Shown here one piece after another: positions 33,195-43,870 of a stretch of 64,000 nucleotides of DNA. The position numbers and the translations under genes were made by a program. Within the stretch, counting starts at the first letter, position 1. Each line of letters opens with the position of its first letter. Source of the stretch: an uncultured Polaribacter sp. (GTDB lineage Bacteria > Bacteroidota > Bacteroidia > Flavobacteriales > Flavobacteriaceae); contig NZ_CANMVP010000001.1 of the NCBI RefSeq assembly GCF_947501385.1, positions 1 to 64,000 on the forward strand, read 5' to 3'. The notes beneath the pieces are model-generated. The model did not search any database. It was not told where the DNA came from and worked only from the letters and a program-made list of their open reading frames with translations.

Positions 33195-34448
33195 TTAATT
33201 ACCAGCTCTCATTTCTTTATATATTGGTCTTAAAGCGTCTGCTTCTTTTTCCATTTCTAACGTATCATAAATATTTAGTAAAGACCTTACAGTGCCTTCA
33301 TTTCTATTCAAACTATCTGCTTTTATTAAAAAAGGCAACGCTTTTTTATACAAAGCTTTTTGCTTGTCTTGTAAAGCGTCGTATTTTTTGAAGTTTGATA
33401 GGTTTTTATTCATTTCTTCAACAATTGCTTTTTCTGCTGAAAGCATTGCAACAGCCAAATTCATATAAGCATCTCCATAATTTGGATCTAACTCAATGGC
33501 TTTTTTATAATAACCAATTGCTTCTTCCGTTTTATTTTCATTCGCATTTACAACTCCTAGATTAAAAAATAAGGTAGGGTTTGTAGGATCTAACTTTACT
33601 GCTTCTTCCATTAAAGCACCAAACTTCTCCATATCATCAAGCTTGATATACAACTGTGCTTCATTCAATATTAAATTTACATCCTTTGGACTCGACTTTC
33701 TTGCTTCTTGTAATGCCACAATAGCTTCTTCCGTTTTTCCTTGGTTTACTAAAATGTATCCAATATTTTTTACAATATCTGCGTACTTAGACTCAGAAGT
33801 TTTTTGGGTAGGAGATGTATACTGTCCTAATTTCACCATGGTATCTCTATTAGATTTAGAACCTAAATTTTCTACTTCACCAGAGACCTTATTCACGGCA
33901 AGGTATTGAGTTGTAATACCTGTATACCCCACTTCTTTTAATTCTTTAAAGTATTTTAAAGCAGTATCATTGTCTTTATCTAAAGAAGCACTTACAGCGG
34001 CATTGTATAAAAAAGAGGTATCTGTTGGACTTAACTTATAGGTTAAGGCAAAGTTTTTAGTTGCATCTTTATAATTTTTGTCTGTATTGTACTGTTTGAT
34101 TGCTAAGTTAGATACCTTTTGAATCAGTTCGTTTAACATTGGTTGCGCTTCTTTTGTATATCTTTGTTTTCCAATTTCCTTTTCATAAGAAAACAAATTA
34201 TTGAAAGAGTTAGCTGCACCCTCGTAGTCATTCTTACCTGCTAAAGCCTGTCCTTTTAAGAAATAATAATTTGCTTTATACTTCGCATCCATTCCAGCTA
34301 ACATTCCATCTAATGCGTTTACAGTATTTAATGCTGTTGTATAATCTTTATTCTTAATCGCTTTTTCTGCGCTTCTTATTTCTTTCTTTTGACCAAATGC
34401 CATTACAGACATTAAACCTATAGAAAGTACTAATATTTGTTTCTTCAT
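33195..34448 (-). CDS. Tetratricopeptide-repeat protein, exported
   Basis: The 417-aa protein has a signal peptide (ending VMAFGQ near residue 20) and several TPR units, clearest at AIVALQEARKSSPKDVNLILNEAQLY, FGALMEEAVKLDPTNPTLFFNLG and AIGYYKKAIELDPNYGDAYMNLAVA. It probably acts as a periplasmic scaffold; no partner can be named. It starts 22 bp behind the gyrA stop on the same strand, so it likely shares the gyrA transcript. Confidence 0.85.
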   Translation of the reverse strand: MKKQILVLSIGLMSVMAFGQKKEIRSAEKAIKNKDYTTALNTVNALDGMLAGMDAKYKANYYFLKGQALAGKNDYEGAANSFNNLFSYEKEIGKQRYTKEAQPMLNELIQKVSNLAIKQYNTDKNYKDATKNFALTYKLSPTDTSFLYNAAVSASLDKDNDTALKYFKELKEVGYTGITTQYLAVNKVSGEVENLGSKSNRDTMVKLGQYTSPTQKTSESKYADIVKNIGYILVNQGKTEEAIVALQEARKSSPKDVNLILNEAQLYIKLDDMEKFGALMEEAVKLDPTNPTLFFNLGVVNANENKTEEAIGYYKKAIELDPNYGDAYMNLAVAMLSAEKAIVEEMNKNLSNFKKYDALQDKQKALYKKALPFLIKADSLNRNEGTVRSLLNIYDTLEMEKEADALRPIYKEMRAGN

Positions 34449-34470
34449 TGTATACGTTTTAAGTTAATTT

Positions 34471-36978
34471 TTATTCTTGATTTTCATTTGAATCATTTTC
34501 AATTTCCGTGCCATCTTCTAATTCATCCGCATCTTCTTCGGTTTCATGCATCACTTTGGCTACGGCAGCAATACTGTCTGTATCTTTAATATTAATCAAA
34601 CGAACCCCTTGTGTTGCGCGTCCCATCACTCTTAAATCTTCTACAGCCATTCTAATGGTAAGCCCCGATTTATTAATAATCATTAAATCATTAGAATCAT
34701 CTACATTTTTAATGGCCACTAAGTTACCCGTTTTTTCTGAAATATTCAACGTTTTTACACCTTTACCTCCTCTATTGGTTACTCTGTAATCTTCTAATTT
34801 AGAACGTTTTCCGTATCCTTTTTCAGAAACTACCAAGATATTGCTTTCCATATCGTTTACAGCAATCATACCAATTACCTCATCATTTTCATGCTGTAAT
34901 GTGATTCCTCTTACACCAGAAGCAGTTCTTCCCATAGGTCTGGTTTTCGCTTCTTCAAAACGAATTGATTTACCAGAGGCCAATGCCAACATTACTTGGC
35001 TATCTCCTGTTGTTAATTTAGCTTCTAGCAACTCATCACCTTCTTTAATGGTAATTGCATTGATACCATTGGTTCTTGGTCTCGAATATTGCTCTAAAGA
35101 AGTCTTTTTAACTTGTCCTTTTTTAGTCGCCATAATTACATAGTGACTGTTGATATAGGCTTCGTCTTTTAAATCTTGTGTTACCAAAAATGCCTTTACA
35201 GAATCATCTTGTTCGATGTTGATCAAATTCTGCATCGCTCTACCTTTGGTGTTTTTTCCACCTTCAGGAATTTCATACACACGCATCCAGAATACTTTTC
35301 CTTTTTGAGTGAAAAACATCATGTATTGATGATTTGTACCTACAAATAAATGCTCTAAGAAATCTTCATTTCTTGTGGTGGCACCTTTTTGACCTCTTCC
35401 TCCTCTATTCTGAACTTTATATTCGTCTAGATTTGTACGTTTTAAATAACCTGCATTAGAAATGGTAACCACCACTTTTGTATCAGGAATCATATCTTCT
35501 ATACGCATGTCTCCACCAGCATATTCTATAATAGATCTACGCTCATCGCCATATTTCTCTTTGATAAGTAATAATTCGTCTTTTATAATTTGATAACGTC
35601 TTGGTTCATTGGCAAGAATGTCTTTCAAATCTGTAATTGTCAACATAATTTCGTCAAATTCAGCACGCAATTTGTCTTGCTCTAAACCAGTTAATTGACG
35701 CAAACGCATTTCTACAATGGCTTTTGCCTGAATTTCTGTCAATTCGAAACGCTCGATTAAGCTTTCTCTCGCTTCATCTGCATTGCTAGAAGCTCTAATA
35801 ATTTTAATGACTTCATCGATATTGTCTGACGCAATAATTAATCCTTCTAAAATGTGTGCTCTTGCTTCTGCTTTCTTTAATAAAAACTCTGTTCTACGAA
35901 CCACCACTTCATGTCTGTGTTCAACAAAATAATGAATTAATTGTTTCAAGTTTAATTGCTCTGGTCTTCCTTTAACCAAGGCAATATTATTAACACTAAA
36001 AGAAGTTTGTAATTGCGTGTATTTAAACAATTTATTTAAAACGATGTTAGGAATTGCATCTCGTTTTAAAACATACACAATACGCATTCCGTTTCTATCA
36101 GATTCATCTCTAATATTCGCAATCCCTTCTATTTTTTTATCATTGACAAGTTCAGCAGTTTTTTTAATCATTTCTGCTTTGTTTACTTGGTAAGGAATCT
36201 CTGTAACGATGATACATTCACGTCCTTTTACTTCTTCAATAATGGCTTTTGCACGCATTACAATACGTCCTCGACCTGTATGAAATGCATCTCTAACACC
36301 ATCATAACCATAAATAATGCCTCCTGTAGGAAAATCTGGTGCCGTGATGTGCTGCATTAATTCATCGATCTCAATCTCATTATTTTCAATATAAGCAATG
36401 GTTCCATTGATGACCTCTGTGAGGTTATGAGGTGCCATGTTTGTTGCCATACCCACAGCAATTCCCGATGCTCCGTTGACCAATAAATTGGGAATACGAG
36501 TGGGTAAAACCGTTGGTTCTTGCAAGGTATCATCAAAATTTAAACGATGGTCTACAGTATCTTTTTCAATATCAGCCAACATGTCTTCTGATATTTTTTG
36601 CATTCGAACCTCTGTATAACGCATTGCCGCTGGCGAATCTCCATCTACAGAACCAAAATTTCCTTGCCCATCTACCATCATATAACGCACACTCCAGTTT
36701 TGCGCCATACGTACCATAGAATCGTATACAGAAGTATCTCCGTGTGGGTGATACTTTCCTAAAACTTCCCCAACAATTCTTGCCGATTTTTTATACGTTC
36801 CAGTCGCTTTAATTCCTAATTCGTGCATTCCAAATAAAACCCTTCTGTGAACTGGTTTTAAACCATCTCTTACGTCTGGTAATGCTCTTGAAACAATCAC
36901 TGACATCGAGTAATCGATGTACGCAGCTTTCATCTGATCTTCAATGTTAATCGGAATTAACTTTTCTCCGTCTGCCAT
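34471..36978 (-). CDS. gyrA: DNA gyrase subunit A
   Basis: The 835-aa protein has the GyrA winged-helix and tower region with catalytic Tyr121 ([10 protein letters not shown]), the quinolone-region motif [12 protein letters not shown] (Thr82 and Asp86 at the positions of E. coli Ser83 and Asp87) and a C-terminal beta-pinwheel. GyrA-box-like segments are present ([10 protein letters not shown]). The very acidic tail ([22 protein letters not shown]) is usual. It introduces negative supercoils together with GyrB. The 263-bp region to clpC is divergent. Confidence 0.97.
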   Translation of the reverse strand: MADGEKLIPINIEDQMKAAYIDYSMSVIVSRALPDVRDGLKPVHRRVLFGMHELGIKATGTYKKSARIVGEVLGKYHPHGDTSVYDSMVRMAQNWSVRYMMVDGQGNFGSVDGDSPAAMRYTEVRMQKISEDMLADIEKDTVDHRLNFDDTLQEPTVLPTRIPNLLVNGASGIAVGMATNMAPHNLTEVINGTIAYIENNEIEIDELMQHITAPDFPTGGIIYGYDGVRDAFHTGRGRIVMRAKAIIEEVKGRECIIVTEIPYQVNKAEMIKKTAELVNDKKIEGIANIRDESDRNGMRIVYVLKRDAIPNIVLNKLFKYTQLQTSFSVNNIALVKGRPEQLNLKQLIHYFVEHRHEVVVRRTEFLLKKAEARAHILEGLIIASDNIDEVIKIIRASSNADEARESLIERFELTEIQAKAIVEMRLRQLTGLEQDKLRAEFDEIMLTITDLKDILANEPRRYQIIKDELLLIKEKYGDERRSIIEYAGGDMRIEDMIPDTKVVVTISNAGYLKRTNLDEYKVQNRGGRGQKGATTRNEDFLEHLFVGTNHQYMMFFTQKGKVFWMRVYEIPEGGKNTKGRAMQNLINIEQDDSVKAFLVTQDLKDEAYINSHYVIMATKKGQVKKTSLEQYSRPRTNGINAITIKEGDELLEAKLTTGDSQVMLALASGKSIRFEEAKTRPMGRTASGVRGITLQHENDEVIGMIAVNDMESNILVVSEKGYGKRSKLEDYRVTNRGGKGVKTLNISEKTGNLVAIKNVDDSNDLMIINKSGLTIRMAVEDLRVMGRATQGVRLINIKDTDSIAAVAKVMHETEEDADELEDGTEIENDSNENQE

Positions 36979-37176
36979 ATATATATTCTATTAATATTAA
37001 GTCATTTTTTTAAAACAAGGCAAGATACTATTTCTGTTAGTATCTACAAAGATTTCTCTACGCTGAAATGAAGAGAGTTATCAACATTTATTGATAATTT
37101 TTAACACTATTTTATTTGCCTGGTTTTCAATAGTTTTATAACTTGTATTCGAAGTCAAACTGTCAGTTTTTCAGCC

Positions 37177-37191
37177 TTGGCACCTTTTTTG
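37177..37191 (+). promoter_or_regulatory. Sigma-54-like promoter in front of clpC
   Basis: TTGGCAC (37177-37183) is followed, after CTTTT, by TTTG near 37188-37191. This matches the sigma-54 pattern TGGCACnnnnnTTGC except for T in the last position. The spacing of the GG and G elements is right. The transcript would start near 37204, about 38 bases before the ATG. A possible sigma-A-type alternative is TAAATTTA at 37215-37222. Which one is used cannot be decided here. Confidence 0.45.
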
Positions 37192-37241
37192 TAATTATTC
37201 AAAAAAAAAAGGACTAAATTTACAACAAGATAGCATAAAAT

Positions 37242-39803
37242 ATGGACGATAATTTTTCACCAAAAGTTAGAGATGTAATTGCTTTCAGTAAAGAAGAAGC
37301 ACTAAGATTAGGGCATGAATTTATTGGGACAGAACATTTAATATTAGGATTGATTCGAAAAGGAGAAGGAAAAGCAATAGAGATCTTAACTGCATTTGAT
37401 GTAGATACTACGTTGTTGCGAAAAAAACTAGAACAACTGAATCCTGTAAATCCTGCATTTACAGAGACTTCAGAAAAGAAAAGCTTGCATTTAACAAGAC
37501 AAGCAGAAAAGGCGCTTAAAACTACGTTTCTAGAAGCGAAACTATATCAAAGTGAGTCTATTGATACGGCTCATTTGTTATTATGCATCCTTAGAAATGA
37601 AAATGATCCTACAACAAAACTAATTCAGAAATACCATGTAAATTATGATGAAGCAAAAGCTTTGTACAAACAATTACATGTAGATGATACTGCTGAATTA
37701 CTAAATAACCCTGTCGCGGAAACACCTTCTGACGATGAGTTTGAATCAGAAAAAACAAATCCGTTTGACCAACCTCAAAAAGGAAAATCTATTAAAAAAT
37801 CGAAAACACCTGTTTTAGATAATTTTGGTAGAGATTTAACAGCTTTGGCAGAAAATGGCAAACTAGATCCTGTAGTGGGCAGACAAAAAGAAATTGAAAG
37901 AGTTTCGCAAATTCTAAGTCGAAGAAAAAAGAACAACCCAATGTTAATTGGTGAACCTGGTGTTGGTAAATCTGCCATTGCAGAAGGTTTGGCTTTAAGA
38001 ATTGTAGAGCGTAAAGTTTCTAGAATTTTGTTTGACAAACGATTGGTTTCTTTAGATTTGGCAAGTTTGGTTGCAGGCACAAAATACCGTGGGCAATTTG
38101 AAGAACGTATGAAAGCATTGATGAATGAGCTTGAAAAGAATGAAGATATCATTCTTTTTATTGATGAAATTCACACCATTGTGGGTGCCGGTGGTGCAAC
38201 GGGCTCTTTAGATGCTTCGAACATGCTAAAACCTGCTTTGGCTAGAGGTGAAATACAATGTATTGGTGCTACCACTTTAGATGAATACCGTCAGAATATT
38301 GAAAAAGATGGCGCTTTAGAACGTCGTTTCCAAAAAGTGATTATCAACCCTACAACGGTTGAAGAAACCATTCAGATTTTAAACAATATCAAAGGTAAAT
38401 ATGAAGAGCATCATCATGTAAATTATACAGATGAAGCCATTGAAGCTTGTGTAAAGTTAACCAATAGATATATGACAGACAGGTACCTGCCAGACAAAGC
38501 CATTGATGCTTTAGATGAAGCGGGTTCTAGAATTCATATTACAAATATTGTGGTTCCAAAACAAGTTTTAGAATTAGAGGCGCAGTTAGAAGTGATTCGC
38601 GATCAAAAGACAAAAGCAGTAAACGGACAAAAATATGAGGAAGCAGCAAAGTTAAGAGATGATGAAAAAAACATGGAAGCTGCCTTAGATTCTGCTCAGA
38701 AACAATGGGAAGATGATTCTAAATTGAATAGAGAAGTTGTCACGGAAGACAATGTTGCAGAAGTAGTTTCTATGATGACAGGCATTCCTGTAAATAGAGT
38801 CGCGGAAGCAGAAACCCATAAATTACATGAACTTCCTCAATTAATTAAAGGAAAAGTAGTAGGACAAGATATTGCCGTTACCAAAGTGGTAAAAGCCATA
38901 CAGAGAAATAGAGTGGGTTTAAAAGATCCTAACAAACCCATTGGTTCTTTTATTTTCTTAGGACAAACAGGTGTTGGGAAAACGCAATTGGCAAAAGTGT
39001 TAGCTCGTGAATTATTTGACTCTGACGATTCTTTAATTAGAATTGATATGAGTGAATATATGGAGAAGTTTGCGATTTCTCGTTTAATTGGAGCACCTCC
39101 AGGATATGTGGGGTACGAAGAAGGCGGTCAGTTAACAGAAAAAGTAAGAAGAAAACCCTATTCTGTAATTCTTTTAGATGAAATTGAAAAAGCGCATCCA
39201 GATGTATTTAACATGTTGTTACAAATTTTAGATGACGGACATATTACAGACAGTTTAGGTAGAAAAATCGATTTTAGAAATACCATTATTATTATGACTT
39301 CTAATATTGGTGCACGTCAACTAAAAGATTTTGGTGGTGGTGTTGGCTTTGGTACTTCGTCTAAAAAAGAACAAGCAGATGCGCATGCAAAATCTGTTAT
39401 TGAAGGTGCTTTAAAGAAATCTTTTGCACCTGAATTCTTAAACAGAATCGACGATGTAATCATATTCAACGCACTAGAAAGAGATGACATTCACTCAATT
39501 ATAGATATTGAATTAGATAAGTTATTCCATAGAATTTCAGATTTAGGCTATACTCTAAATTTAAGTGAAAAAGCAAAAGATTATATTGCTGACAAAGGTT
39601 TTGATAAGAAATATGGCGCAAGACCACTAAAAAGAGCCATTCAAAAATATATTGAAGATGCCTTGGCAGAAGAGATTGTAAATTCTAAACTTTCTGAAGG
39701 CGATACCATTACTATGGATTTAGATGAGCAAGAAAACAAACTGACCATCAAAATTAAGAAAGGTAAAAAGAAAGAAGAATCTCGAACAGAGACAAAGTCT
39801 TAA
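37242..39803 (+). CDS. clpC: ATP-dependent Clp protease ATP-binding subunit ClpC
   Basis: The 853-aa protein has the two Clp-N repeats (about 5-145), the first AAA+ domain with GEPGVGKSA, a UVR-like middle segment ([26 protein letters not shown]) and the second AAA+ domain with GQTGVGKTQ and the [29 protein letters not shown] block. It unfolds proteins and feeds them to ClpP. It stands alone, with a sigma-54-like promoter upstream and a terminator 8 bp behind. Confidence 0.96.
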   Translation: MDDNFSPKVRDVIAFSKEEALRLGHEFIGTEHLILGLIRKGEGKAIEILTAFDVDTTLLRKKLEQLNPVNPAFTETSEKKSLHLTRQAEKALKTTFLEAKLYQSESIDTAHLLLCILRNENDPTTKLIQKYHVNYDEAKALYKQLHVDDTAELLNNPVAETPSDDEFESEKTNPFDQPQKGKSIKKSKTPVLDNFGRDLTALAENGKLDPVVGRQKEIERVSQILSRRKKNNPMLIGEPGVGKSAIAEGLALRIVERKVSRILFDKRLVSLDLASLVAGTKYRGQFEERMKALMNELEKNEDIILFIDEIHTIVGAGGATGSLDASNMLKPALARGEIQCIGATTLDEYRQNIEKDGALERRFQKVIINPTTVEETIQILNNIKGKYEEHHHVNYTDEAIEACVKLTNRYMTDRYLPDKAIDALDEAGSRIHITNIVVPKQVLELEAQLEVIRDQKTKAVNGQKYEEAAKLRDDEKNMEAALDSAQKQWEDDSKLNREVVTEDNVAEVVSMMTGIPVNRVAEAETHKLHELPQLIKGKVVGQDIAVTKVVKAIQRNRVGLKDPNKPIGSFIFLGQTGVGKTQLAKVLARELFDSDDSLIRIDMSEYMEKFAISRLIGAPPGYVGYEEGGQLTEKVRRKPYSVILLDEIEKAHPDVFNMLLQILDDGHITDSLGRKIDFRNTIIIMTSNIGARQLKDFGGGVGFGTSSKKEQADAHAKSVIEGALKKSFAPEFLNRIDDVIIFNALERDDIHSIIDIELDKLFHRISDLGYTLNLSEKAKDYIADKGFDKKYGARPLKRAIQKYIEDALAEEIVNSKLSEGDTITMDLDEQENKLTIKIKKGKKKEESRTETKS

Positions 39804-39811
39804 AATTTAAG

Positions 39812-39844
39812 AAATCCCAAATGAGAATTTGGGATTTTTTTTAT
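39812..39844 (+). terminator. Terminator of clpC
   Basis: AAATCCCAAAT and ATTTGGGATTT pair around GAGA, followed by a run of T. It lies about 10 bp after the clpC stop codon. Confidence 0.9.
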
Positions 39845-39860
39845 TTTTGATTTAAAATTT

Positions 39861-40242
39861 TAGAGGTCAGTAGTTAAATACACACTAAATTCAAGTTTTA
39901 AAATACTGTTTATTAAGTGTTTGAGTTATTCGTTATTGTCCGTTCGAGACCCGAGAAAAAAATTTTTATCAAGCGATTGGAATGACCTAATGTCTCCTCG
40001 AGCGCAGTCGAGAGGTTAAAGAAGGTCTCGACTGCGCTCGACCAGACATATATTAATAATTTGTAAAACAGTAACTTACAAGCTACGTCAATGGTAGCAT
40101 TACTAAAATGAAAATGTATTTTCATTGAAAGTAGCTAGCAAAGCTATCGAGAACTATTGGTCTGCTTTATATAGGTTTCGACTGCGCTCAACCAGACATA
40201 GTTAGTTGATTATTGTTTTTAATAAGTAACTACTGACCTCTA
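39861..40242. mobile_element. MITE-like non-autonomous element, 382 bp
   Basis: The ends are a perfect 16-bp inverted repeat, TAGAGGTCAGTAGTTA at 39861-39876 and its complement at 40227-40242. TAAAATTT lies just outside the left end and TAAAATTG outside the right end, a likely 8-bp target duplication with one mismatch. Inside is a perfect 16-bp hairpin, TCGAGCGCAGTCGAGA (39998-40013) with its complement (40026-40041). A second near-copy of CGACTGCGCTC.ACCAGACATA lies at 40179-40200. There is no gene inside. Confidence 0.7.
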
Positions 40243-40255
40243 TAAAATTGATCCT

Positions 40256-40715
40256 ATGAAAAAGATACTTTTCACGCTGCTTATCTTTACAACAGTAAGC
40301 ATAAAATCACAAAATAAAGTTATTAAAGCGAACCCGCTTGGTTTGGCTTTTGGAATAGCTAATGTCGGTTTCGAATATTCAGAAAGAGAAAATCAATCTA
40401 CCACTTTTTCAGTACTCTATTATTCTAAATCTGACCTTAAAGGTTTTGGTGTTGGTTTAGAAAAAAAGATTCTATTTTGATACAAATGAATCTTTAAAAG
40501 GATTTCATGCGGGTCCGAGTGCTGGATATTTAAATCTAAGCAATCGATCTAAAAATGGCATAACTGTTTTTAGTGTTGGTGCAGAAATTGGACATCAATG
40601 GTTTTTAAGCAAAAACTTCACAGCAGACTTATTTACTGGAATTGCATTTTTAACGGGTATACAAGAAGAAACCCTCTCCATTGGTATAGGCCTATCTGTT
40701 GGTTACGCTTGGTAA
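40256..40715 (+). pseudogene. Frameshifted small outer-membrane protein gene
   Basis: The first frame starts at 40256 with a signal peptide (ending SIKSQ) and NPLGLAFGIANVGFEYSERE, and stops after 74 codons just past a run of seven A (40461-40467). Reading one base fewer at the A run continues without break through FDTNESLKGFHAGPSAGYLNL, GAEIGHQWFLSKNFTADL and a C-terminal GIGLSVGYAW to a stop at 40713. The whole resembles DUF3575-like small beta-barrel proteins. The homopolymer shift could be a true mutation, a phase-variable tract or a sequencing error. Confidence 0.75.
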
Positions 40716-40755
40716 AGTTGTTTTATTTTAACTATTTTTTAAAACTATTAAATTC

Positions 40756-40763
40756 TATATTTG
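40756..40763 (+). promoter_or_regulatory. Bacteroidetes -7 element for the thioredoxin-like gene
   Basis: TATATTTG matches TAnnTTTG fully and is followed by C, as is common in this phylum. The start would be near 40769, with a leader of about 25 bases before the ATG at 40794. Upstream T-rich sequence (40731-40740) offers only a vague -33 element. Confidence 0.65.
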
Positions 40764-40793
40764 CGATTGATTTTCAAATAACAATCTATTCAA

Positions 40794-41822
40794 ATGAAAA
40801 AATTAAGCCTACTTCTTTTTACCATTGTACTCATGAGTGCTTGTACAAAAGAACATTCTAAAGAATACATCACTTTTCAAGGAAAGTTAGAAAATAATAA
40901 AGATTCTGTTTTAACCGTAGCTAGCAGAACTGGTATTATAAAAACAATACAAATAAATGAAGACGGAACTTTTAAAGACACTTTAAAAGTAGCCAAAGGA
41001 GATATCTATACCTTTCAAACGAGCAATGCTAAAAGAGCGCCAATTTATTTAAAAAATGGTTTCGATCTTCAATTAACAGGAGATGCAGAAGATTTTATGA
41101 CAAGTTTTAAGTACTCTGGAGAAGGAGCTGAAAACAGTAACTTTATGATTGCGCAAATTAAAGAAAGTCAGCACCTTGGCAATCCTTCTTTACTATTAGA
41201 TCTTGAAGAAGAAGCGTTTAAAAATAAATTAGAAGCTATTAAAAAACGATATGATAGTATCTTAAACTCTTATCAAGATATAGACAGTTCTTTGGTTAGC
41301 ATGGCGAATCAACAAACTACGCAAATGATGAATTACTTTACTCAAACATACGCGAGTAATAAGGGAATGGCTAAAGGAACTCCTTCACCAAAATTTGAAA
41401 ACTATGTTGATTTTAAAGGAGGCAAAAAGTCTTTAGATGCTTTTAAAGGGAAATATGTATATATAGATGTTTGGGCAACTTGGTGCGGGCCTTGCATTCA
41501 ACAAATTCCTTATTTAAAAGAATTGGAAAAAGAGTATCATACTAAAAATATAGAATTCATTAGTCTTTCTACAGATGAATCTAGAAGAAGTGGTGGCTCT
41601 TGGGAAGCTGCTGAAAAAAAATGGAGAGATTTTGTAAAAGCAAAACAATTAACAGGCACTCAATTATGGGCAGGACAAGATTTTTCTTTTCAACAAGCTT
41701 ATCAAATCAATTCTATTCCGAGATTTATTCTAATTGATCCTCAAGGAAATATTGTAAATGCCAATGCACCCCGACCTTCAGACCCAGAATTAAAGGAAGT
41801 CTTTACTTCTTTAGGGATCTAA
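40794..41822 (+). CDS. TlpA-like thiol-disulfide oxidoreductase lipoprotein with DUF4369 domain
   Basis: The 342-aa protein has a lipoprotein signal (LMSAC, Cys near residue 17), an N-terminal DUF4369-like beta domain (FQGKLENNKDSVLTVASRTGII), a helical linker and a C-terminal TlpA/ResA-type thioredoxin fold with the active site WATWCGPC and the cis-Pro loop SIPRFILIDPQG. It would reduce or shuffle disulfides at the cell envelope. It has its own -7 promoter element and a strong terminator behind. Confidence 0.9.
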   Translation: MKKLSLLLFTIVLMSACTKEHSKEYITFQGKLENNKDSVLTVASRTGIIKTIQINEDGTFKDTLKVAKGDIYTFQTSNAKRAPIYLKNGFDLQLTGDAEDFMTSFKYSGEGAENSNFMIAQIKESQHLGNPSLLLDLEEEAFKNKLEAIKKRYDSILNSYQDIDSSLVSMANQQTTQMMNYFTQTYASNKGMAKGTPSPKFENYVDFKGGKKSLDAFKGKYVYIDVWATWCGPCIQQIPYLKELEKEYHTKNIEFISLSTDESRRSGGSWEAAEKKWRDFVKAKQLTGTQLWAGQDFSFQQAYQINSIPRFILIDPQGNIVNANAPRPSDPELKEVFTSLGI

Positions 41823-41870
41823 AGTAGATTGATAGTTTTTGCAAGATCTCAAGCAAAACTTACAACATAA

Positions 41871-41907
41871 AAAAAGCGAAATTCAATTCTGAATTTCGCT
41901 TTTTTTA
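41871..41907. terminator. Bidirectional terminator
   Basis: AAAAAGCGAAATTCA pairs with TGAATTTCGCTTTTT around ATTC, flanked by A and T runs. It separates the convergent thioredoxin-like gene and accA and can serve both. Confidence 0.9.
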
Positions 41908-41927
41908 ATTTATCTGTAGTTGAATAC

Positions 41928-42881
41928 TTATTCTTTATAAACACCCATATTTGCATACTTCTCCATTCTTTTGGCAACCAAATCTGTCTCTGACAAATCT
42001 TTCAATTCGTTAAAAGCAGCTACAATCTGATTTTGAACAACTTTAAAAGCGCCTTCTCGATCTGTATGTGCGCCACCAATTGGTTCTTTTATAATGCCAT
42101 CAATTAACTTCAACTTTTTCATATCGTTTCCAGTTAATTTTAAAGCTTCCGCTGCTTGCTCTTTAAATTCCCAACTTCTCCATAAAATAGAAGAACAAGA
42201 TTCAGGAGAAATCACGGTATACCAAGTGTTTTCCATCATGTAAACCCGGTCTCCTACTCCAATTCCCAAGGCACCTCCAGAAGCTCCTTCACCAATAACA
42301 ACTGTTATAATGGGCGTTTTTAAAATGGTCATTTCAAAAATATTTCTGGCAATGGCTTCGCCTTGACCACGTTCTTCTGCTTCCAAACCAGGATACGCTC
42401 CTGGAGTATCTAATAAGGTAACCACAGGAATGCCAAATTTCTCTGCCATTTTCATTAAGCGTAAGGCTTTTCTATACCCTTCAGGATTTGCCATCCCAAA
42501 ATTTCTATATTGACGTGTTTTTGTATTGTAGCCTTTTTGTTGGCCAATAAACATATAAGATTGGTCGCCAATTTTACCCAAACCACCAATCATGGCTTTG
42601 TCATCACCTACACTTCTATCTCCATGAAGTTCCATAAAGCTATCTCCACAAATGGCTTTGATATAATCTAATGTATAAGGTCTATTTGGGTGTCTAGACA
42701 ATTGAACACGTTGCCAAGGTGTTAAATTTTTATATATACTCTTTCTAGACGCTTCTAGTTTCTTTTCTATTTTTTTGCAAGTTGCGGTAACATCTACTTC
42801 ACTCTCTTCACCAATAATCTGACATTTCTGTAGTTGATCTTGCAACTCTTTTATTGGCATTTCAAACTCTAAATATTCCAT
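41928..42881 (-). CDS. accA: Acetyl-CoA carboxylase carboxyltransferase subunit alpha
   Basis: The 317-aa protein is a full-length AccA, with the N-terminal helix pair ([19 protein letters not shown]), then [52 protein letters not shown] and the carboxyltransferase motifs [20 protein letters not shown] and [17 protein letters not shown]. With AccD it transfers the carboxyl group from biotin to acetyl-CoA, the first step of fatty-acid synthesis. It has its own promoter (42916-42950) and a terminator. Confidence 0.97.
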   Translation of the reverse strand: MEYLEFEMPIKELQDQLQKCQIIGEESEVDVTATCKKIEKKLEASRKSIYKNLTPWQRVQLSRHPNRPYTLDYIKAICGDSFMELHGDRSVGDDKAMIGGLGKIGDQSYMFIGQQKGYNTKTRQYRNFGMANPEGYRKALRLMKMAEKFGIPVVTLLDTPGAYPGLEAEERGQGEAIARNIFEMTILKTPIITVVIGEGASGGALGIGVGDRVYMMENTWYTVISPESCSSILWRSWEFKEQAAEALKLTGNDMKKLKLIDGIIKEPIGGAHTDREGAFKVVQNQIVAAFNELKDLSETDLVAKRMEKYANMGVYKE

Positions 42882-42915
42882 ATTATAGTGCTTTGATTTT
42901 AGTTATTTGTAAAGA

Positions 42916-42950
42916 CAAACATACTATAAAATTTACTTTCTCAGGCAAAA
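42916..42950 (-). promoter_or_regulatory. accA: Bacteroidetes-type promoter of accA
   Basis: On the minus strand TTTTG (42950-42946) is followed after 22 bp by TATGTTTG (42923-42916), matching TTTG and TAnnTTTG. The transcript would begin near 42910, about 29 bases before the accA ATG. Confidence 0.65.
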
Positions 42951-42955
42951 TAGAT

Positions 42956-43870
42956 TTACTTTTTTCGCTTTAACTTTTGTTGAAACTTTCCTTTTATGGC
43001 AGTACTATTTTTTATAATTCCGTTTAATAATACCACAAAGAGTACCATAAAAGCACCTAGATAAAAGGTACTACTCATCTTTTCTTTTTCACCAAAAATA
43101 AGCAATGCTAAAACAATGGCATAAATGGGTTCTAAATTAATGGTAAGCATGACTGTATAGGGAGATAAATATTTCATAATTTTTACAGAAACAATAAAAG
43201 CATAAGCTGTACAAATACTACTCAATACCACTAAATACAACCAATCTGAGATTGGTATCTGGAAGAAACTTGCAGAAAAGCCATTGTTAAACAATAGATA
43301 AACACTCACAAAAACAACCCCAAAAAGTAATTGATAAAATGAAATGGTATCCGCTTGGTATTTTTTAATAAACAAACCATTTAAAACTGCAAATACAGCA
43401 CCTGAAAAAGAGGCTATCAAAGCATATATAATACCAAGTTTATATTCCGTTTCAAAATTAAAAATAATGTACAAACCAGCAATAACTAACAGCCCCAAAA
43501 ATATTTCTATTCCGTTTATTTTTCTTTTAAAAAAAACAGGCTCTATTAAAGATGTAAAAAATGCACCCGTGCTCATGGTTACCAAAGCAACTGAAACATT
43601 AGATACTTTTATTGCTTTAAAAAAAAAGATCCAATGTAATGCTATTACGATTCCGGTAAAGAAAAATTTTAGGAGTCCCTTAACATCTATTTTAAATGAT
43701 TTTTTCTTCAACAGAAAATAAATGCCAATAAACACAACAGCCAAAAGCATTCGATACCAAACTAACGGAATTGCATCAATTGTTATTAAAGCGCCTAAAA
43801 TTGCGGTAAAACCCCAGATAAAAACAACGAGATGAAGTAAGAGGTAATTTTTTATTTTACTTTCTTGCAT
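42956..43870 (-). CDS. EamA/DMT-family transporter
   Basis: The 304-aa protein has ten hydrophobic helices in two EamA repeats (starting LLLHLVVFIWGFTAILGALI and GIIYALIASFSGAVFAVLNG) and a basic C-terminus (KFQQKLKRKK). Such proteins export or import small metabolites; the substrate is unknown. The start overlaps the end of the lptG gene by 14 bp on the same strand, so translation may be coupled. Confidence 0.88.
   Translation of the reverse strand: MQESKIKNYLLLHLVVFIWGFTAILGALITIDAIPLVWYRMLLAVVFIGIYFLLKKKSFKIDVKGLLKFFFTGIVIALHWIFFFKAIKVSNVSVALVTMSTGAFFTSLIEPVFFKRKINGIEIFLGLLVIAGLYIIFNFETEYKLGIIYALIASFSGAVFAVLNGLFIKKYQADTISFYQLLFGVVFVSVYLLFNNGFSASFFQIPISDWLYLVVLSSICTAYAFIVSVKIMKYLSPYTVMLTINLEPIYAIVLALLIFGEKEKMSSTFYLGAFMVLFVVLLNGIIKNSTAIKGKFQQKLKRKK

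Noticed and set aside
40461..40467. Programmed ribosomal frameshift at the A run
   Set aside because: There is no stimulatory structure or Shine-Dalgarno-like signal visible, and the gene is not of a type known to use frameshifting; mutation or error is simpler.
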